Shown here: piece after piece, positions 59,441 through 64,000 of the stretch
Numbering within the stretch: the stretch's first letter is position 1
Layout of the letters: every line of letters starts with the position of its first letter
Source of the DNA: Symbiodinium microadriaticum
Taxonomy: Eukaryota > Sar > Dinophyceae > Suessiales > Symbiodiniaceae
Direction of reading: 5' to 3'
Length of the DNA stretch: 64,000 bases
Assembly (NCBI GenBank): GCA_001939145.1
Contig: LSRX01000283.1
Span: 62,950 to 126,949, forward strand
Notes under the pieces: model-generated
Told to the model about the DNA's origin: nothing
The model's database searches: none
Seen by the model: the letters and a program-made list of their open reading frames with translations, nothing else
Translations under genes and position numbers: made by a program

Positions 59441-60089
59441 GTCACTTGTGTCTTTGTTTTCTGCGTCACCTGTGTCTTCTTACGTCTTGCGAGACAACAG
59501 TCTCGAACAACAGCCTGATTGTGCTGGCCGTCCATGGCTGGCAACAAGGCTTCCAAGGTTTGGGCCTTCTTTCATTAGGGTTTCGGTCCGGGTTTACTCC
59601 TTCTAGGGCTTCGGCCTTCTTTCATTAGGGTTTCGGTCCGGGTTTACTCCTTTTCAGGGCTTCGGCCAGGGTGTACTCCCTTTAGGGTTGGGTTTATTCC
59701 TTTTAGGGCATGGGCCTGGGTTTCGTCCTTTTAGGGTTTCGGCTTTCATTCAAGCTTACCTTTCAATTTTTTTAGTGTTTCGGGGGTCGTTTAGGTTTTA
59801 GGGTTTCGGCTTGGGCCCTCTTTCATTAGGGTTTCGGTCTGGGTTTAATCCTTTTCGGGCTTCGGCCTGGGTTTACTCGTTACAGGTTTTCGGGCTTGTT
59901 TGAAGCTTGCCTTTTACTTCTTTTGGGGCTTCGGGGTCCGCTTACTCCTTTTAGGGTTTGGGCCTTCTTTCATTAGGTTTTTCTGTCTGGGCTTACTCCT
60001 TTTAGGACTTCGACCTGGGTTTAGTCCATTTAGGGTTTCTTCCAAACAATACAAAGACACAAGTGACACGAAAATAAGACACAAGTGAC
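59441..60089. repeat. Degenerate minisatellite framed by inverted GTCACTTGTGTCTT units
   Basis: Left copies of a 21-24 bp unit (GTCACTTGTGTCTTTG, 59,421-59,486) and right copies in reverse complement (60,046-60,089) frame 500 bp of T- and G-rich repeats. Inside, a 50-bp unit starting TTCTTTCATTAGGGTTTCGG at 59,567 repeats almost perfectly at 59,617. Further degenerate copies run to about 60,040, all with TTTAGGG-like or TTCGGCC cores. The inverted frame suggests one composite element or an inverted duplication. Confidence 0.8.
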
Positions 60090-61128
60090 TCCCCTTCCGC
60101 AACCATGTATGCATACGCACACATGCATAGGTATCTACGAGTACCTACTTACATACATATGTAAAGTAGGCGTGCGAGCAGTTGTACGCAATACATTTAG
60201 GTGCATGATGGTGTATGTATATGTGTGTACATGCGAATGCATGCGCACCCAGACACACATGCATTCACTGCAAAGCACGCATAGCTCCCTGTGAGCAACG
60301 AAGACACATACACAAAACATCGCACGGACAATCGAGCATAGCACAGCCTAACACTGACACTGCACACAGATGTGCACACGGCTTCTATGGCATTATGCGG
60401 CTTGTGTATCCATGCGAGGCAGATGAATGGACGCCTGAACACGCCTGCATATGACCTTGCTGCGAATGCCCCAAAAAACGCTGTGCATACCCCGTTTGCT
60501 CCATCGTGCCCCTGCCATGCACTTGCCCAATATTGCAATGGCGCAATCTGCTTAATTAATCTGAAGAAGTGACTCTGTGTTCCCGCACGCGCCGGCTGCA
60601 GGCGTTTGGTCCGCAGGAGTCGGTGGCCGCGGGGCCAGTGGAAACATGGCCTGCAGGCACATGACGGCACGTGCCCTCCTCAGCGCAGGCATAGAGACTA
60701 GCATGCTTGGGGCCCACTTTGGGAGACCAATCCGGCGAAAGTGCTCACAGGCCTCTCCCCTCTTGTGGCCGCATTCCTTGCAGGACTGCCTCGGCATGAT
60801 AAACGAAAGGCCCGAGCTTACAGCTGCTTTCAGCCGAGTTTCGTATTGCGGTTGGACCTATAGATAAACGAACTGCAGACGGAACACCGCGAAGCGCAAA
60901 ATCCGCTTGTCATGGCGGGACTCGCCCCGAGCTCCCCGACAGATCTGCTTCAAAGGCATGGCCACACCGGAAGCAGCTCTTGCCGGCCTCCAAGTCATGG
61001 GTTTGGGTCTACACTTCCAAAGCACTCGCAGTGCACTGTTCCTAGGGGAAGACGGAAGACGCCATCATCGTGACTTTGCACTTGCTGCCGGTCTCGCAGC
61101 AGCCACTCGTGTCGTAGACTGCTGTTGC
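60090..61128. other. Stretch without a firm gene
   Basis: CA/TG-rich to about 60,300, then GC-balanced. A minus-strand frame at 60,552-60,797 begins MPRQSCKECGHKRGEACEHF with a CX2CX7C pattern that could be zinc-binding. It is on the opposite strand to the pseudogene that follows. Confidence 0.35.
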
Positions 61129-61237
61129 TGTATGCTGCTGCAGTGGCAGCTGCAGTAGCAGTAGCAGTAGCAGTAGCAGTAGCAGTAGCAGTAGCAGTAG
61201 GAGTAGGAGTAGGAGTAGTAGTAGTAGTAGTAGTAGT

Positions 61238-61269
<32 letters not shown>

Positions 61270-61276
61270 CAGCACT
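61129..61276. repeat. AGC/AGT triplet and hexamer tract
   Basis: AGCAGT hexamers, then GTAGGA, pure AGT and pure AGC blocks. Confidence 0.95.
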
Positions 61277-61341
61277 CTTCTTCTGCAGCAGCAGGACCAG
61301 ATGCAGACCGTCAGGCTGGGCTGGCTCTCCAAGGAGCCGAC

Positions 61342-62949
61342 ATGAGCCGATGCAGTGGCACTACTTACGCTGGGACCCGGAGCATGAAAAGCTACGAGCG
61401 GGATCCGGAACGAGAACCGGTGCCACATGAGAGAGTCGCCGCCATTGTGGGGTCCATCAAGCAGCTGGCGGACACACCAGAGGTGGTGACCCGTTCTCAC
61501 CAAAGCCGAGAAATCATGCAGCATATGGGCGGCAAAAATCCCACGATGTCCCTGCAAACGTGCATCCATGGAGCGGCAGAAGCTTTCATGCGTGAGCATC
61601 TTCACCCACTCAGCGGACTGAGCGCCACCCAGTTGATCGGCATGGGAGTTCGGCAGGACCGACCTGGACGTTCCACGCTGGCAAACCTCATCCAGCGACA
61701 AATCAGTGGACCATGGCCCAGAAGTGCACCGTCTGATCTTGCAGGGCATCTAAGTGGTTGGAGCGCAGCTGATGATAAACTCATATGAGGAGGACATGCG
61801 CGAGCAGTACCTCCAGCAACGAGTCTACTTGTTTCGAGGTGCTAGAATTCTGGATCTTGAAGTCCCACGGAATGATGCGCTGCGGAGGCCCTGGCATTCG
61901 GGCTTCCTAGCAGTGGCCTGGCTAGCGAATGGAGTCAGACTCACGAGCGCCTGTTAGAGCTACGGGCCCCTCGGATGCAAAGCGATGGAAGCCAGAGACA
62001 ACGAGCCAGCCGACGTGCCAGTGCCAAAAGGAGTCAACGTGCATGCATGTCGGTTTTTGGTGGACAGCAGGGGCAGTGGCAGGGATTTTTCAGGACCTGG
62101 GATCCCGCACTAAAGTTCTCGACGGTGACGCTCTCTCGAAACGTCATGGCCAAACCGCACAAGGACAGCAGAGATCCCAGAACCTTCTGTTGCCAGGGTC
62201 AACTTTCCTCGAGGGGCAGCTCTTTCTAGAGCATGAGATATGAGGATGGCAGGCATCAGCTACATTTACATCCTGCAGAACCATCGCGACGCAGCTTGTC
62301 CACCATCGAACCGGGGCAGACGCATGCAACCTTGCCCTGGACAGGCGATAGATCCGATGGATTGATGGTGATAGGGTACCACATCGGCATGTCCGAAACT
62401 CTTGATTCAGATGATCTTAAGACTTAAGATCCCTTGAAGACATGGGGTTCCGAATTGGTCAGTGGCACACCTGATGGAGGGGAGCCTGCATGGATAGCCG
62501 TGCAGCATGAGGATACAAGGAAAAATGGAGCATTTCGTTTCATCGCAGCTTTGATGCATGGGCAATAATGTCCTCCGGAACGTCGTGACATACTCAGGCC
62601 GCTGGTCCAATATCTCGAGGCGGGGGCGATGCTTGTGGCTTCCCAGAGCAGATTGATACGGATTGATACCACCAAAGAGCGCATGGCAACATGCATGAAG
62701 GCTGTAGTTTCTCATGTATGACTACCACGAGAAGGTGTGCTACTTCAACAAGCCAGTGCAAAACCGAATGCTTCTATGCAGCTGCCGCATTTCGCAGCTT
62801 ATGACTTGATGCTGCGACTTTTCGCAGCAAGCGAAGGCGCGAGTACACGTACAGAGCGAGTGATGGCTAGGATGCTTTTTGAGCTGACTGCTGCTTGTAT
62901 GCACTGGGGTGAGCGAGGCAGTGGAGATGTCCTTGCAAAAAATGCGTAG
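61342..62949 (+). pseudogene. Decayed gene with HxD...H...R oxygenase-like domain
   Basis: Coding signal runs in one frame at 61,342-61,788, shifts by one in 61,754-61,957 and returns to the first frame for 61,876-62,949, where it is broken by TAG 62,227, TAA 62,425, TAA 62,566 and TGA 62,719 before TAG 62,947. Landmarks are NVMAKPHKDSRDP (His 62,158, Asp 62,164), HATLPWTGDR (His 62,323, Arg 62,350) and MVIGYHIGM. The ligand spacing matches the copy at 41,460, but the surrounding sequence is a different subfamily. C-terminal parts such as DPLKTWGSELVSGTPDGGE and TERVMARMLFELTAACMHW still read like protein. Function was probably Fe(II)/2OG-type oxygenation if active; this copy cannot encode a full product. 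Confidence 0.6.
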
Positions 62950-63153
62950 TAACTCCATGCTGATCTAATTAATCGAGGGACAGTGGCACCTTTACTCGTC
63001 GCTGGAAGGGGCTACCGGCCCGGGCGAGTCAAGTCTTGGCTGCATGTTTTTCAGCTGACGAAGGTGCTGAAGTCAGCCACCGGGTTCAGCTGTCGAGCAT
63101 GGCAGTGTCTAAGACACACCCTTTACAAAGCCACGCTGAGGACGCCTTCGGAC
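62950..63153. other. Short unique stretch
   Basis: No gene or repeat seen between the pseudogene and the next repeat tract. Confidence 0.5.
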
Positions 63154-63305
63154 GAGAGAGAGAGAGAGAGAGCAGTAGTGGTAGTAGTGGTTGTTGTTGG
63201 TGATGGTGGTGGCACTAGTGCTGTTGCTGTTGCTGTTGTTGTTGCTGCGGCGGCGGCGGCGGTGGTGGTGCTGTTGCTGTTACTGTTGACGTTGCTGTTG
63301 CTGCT
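63154..63305. repeat. GA dinucleotide and GTN/GCN triplet tract
   Basis: Nine GA units followed by GTA, GTT, GCT, GCG and GTG triplets, degenerate from about 63,280. Confidence 0.9.
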
Positions 63306-63464
63306 GTAATTTCTTCACTAGTACTCGTAACAGTCGTAGCAGTATTGGTGGCAGTGGTGCTTGCAGTTACGTTGTATGGTAGTTGCATCAGTGGTAGCAG
63401 TGCACGAAAATGATGGACCCGGCCCAGCACTAGTTCCCAAATTATAGGGCCCGTGTCATGCGAA

Positions 63465-63491
63465 CCCCCCCCCCCCCCAAAAAAAAAAAAA
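63465..63491. repeat. C14 run joined to A13 run
   Basis: Fourteen C followed directly by thirteen A. Confidence 0.95.
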
Positions 63492-64000
63492 TGGGAGTTT
63501 TTACTTTCGGAACCCTCCTTAGACTTTTACTATTCTTATTATTGTTATTATTATAACAATAGCTATTAGAATTCCTATTGGGTGGCCTCGGCTTGCACGG
63601 CCTCGAAGCCGCTCCGCAGTCGACGCCTTCAGCCCACAGGACAAGGTCTAGGGCCGTTTAGGGCCGTTTAGGGCTCAGGGCTTAGGACGCCGGGTGGATG
63701 CCTCCATTTCTTTTTTTCTGGGAACCTGGGACGAAATTGTGGAGACCTGGGACTCAAGAGTTGCTTGCGTCTCCATCAGATGGCCCCTGCTGTCGCACTT
63801 TTTTCTCTTCGGCATCAGGTGACCTCTGAGGCAGCTAGAGCCAATCTGTGTGCCGAGTCGGAGTGCCTGTGTCAAGACATCTCTACAGCCGCCGAACACC
63901 AGTATCTCGTAAGCTCTAAGCCTGGTATGGAATAGCAAGTTGCGCTGCTAAGTGCCTTTCTGCCGGGGGGTAGCATGGGTGCCCTCCAGGTCTTGCAAGA
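63492..64000. other. Right end of window, no supported gene
   Basis: Contains a small hairpin (ATTGTTAT / ATAACAAT, 63,541-63,560) and degenerate TTTAGGG-like repeats at 63,656-63,685. A minus ORF at 63,675-63,938 shows no known domain. Confidence 0.4.

Overview
The window is nuclear DNA of a eukaryote with a large, repeat-loaded, intron-rich genome. A dinoflagellate is the best fit. This is an inference from three things: interstitial TTTAGGG/CCCTAAA telomere-type repeats; short coding-like segments that begin straight after AG (often AG|G) and end at GT or GC donors; and two decayed genes of an HxD...H...R protein type that I associate with repetitive gene families of dinoflagellates. No rRNA, tRNA, CRISPR array or complete single-exon gene of a recognised family was found.

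Layout. 1-2,930 is an AT-rich block that starts with 700 bp of ATC/TTC microsatellite and contains a decayed coding-like frame. From about 2,930 composition jumps to balanced GC. From about 3.7 to 40.3 kb the minus strand carries many short exon candidates, including a start-bearing exon at 40,255 and others at 30,208 and 17,759. Between them lie triplet microsatellites, a 32-bp inverted repeat (10,178-10,280) and a domain rich in telomere-like repeats (8.8-12.1 kb). At 40.3-41.5 kb the apparent coding strand switches, across more than 500 bp of trinucleotide repeats. To the right, plus-strand material follows: a decayed HxD...H...R gene (41,460-42,276), a Cys-rich motif, an ORF at 44,367 and exon candidates near 46.5-46.9 kb. 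52,295-55,957 is TATG satellite with a perfect 42-bp higher-order unit, ended by a 209-bp assembly gap. 56,172 to about 58,540 is a second AT-rich block, with a minus-strand frame broken by a single TGA. 58.5-64 kb returns to balanced GC and holds a degenerate minisatellite with inverted flanks, an AGC/AGT tract, a second HxD...H...R pseudogene (61,342-62,949) and homopolymer and triplet tracts.

How it works together. The picture is of two divergent one-way gene blocks (left block read leftward, right block read rightward) separated by a repeat-filled switch region, with decayed mobile-type genes on the right-hand side. Exons were found by eye from codon composition plus splice signals. Individual calls are therefore tentative, gene boundaries are not resolved, and I could not name the function of any gene in the left block.
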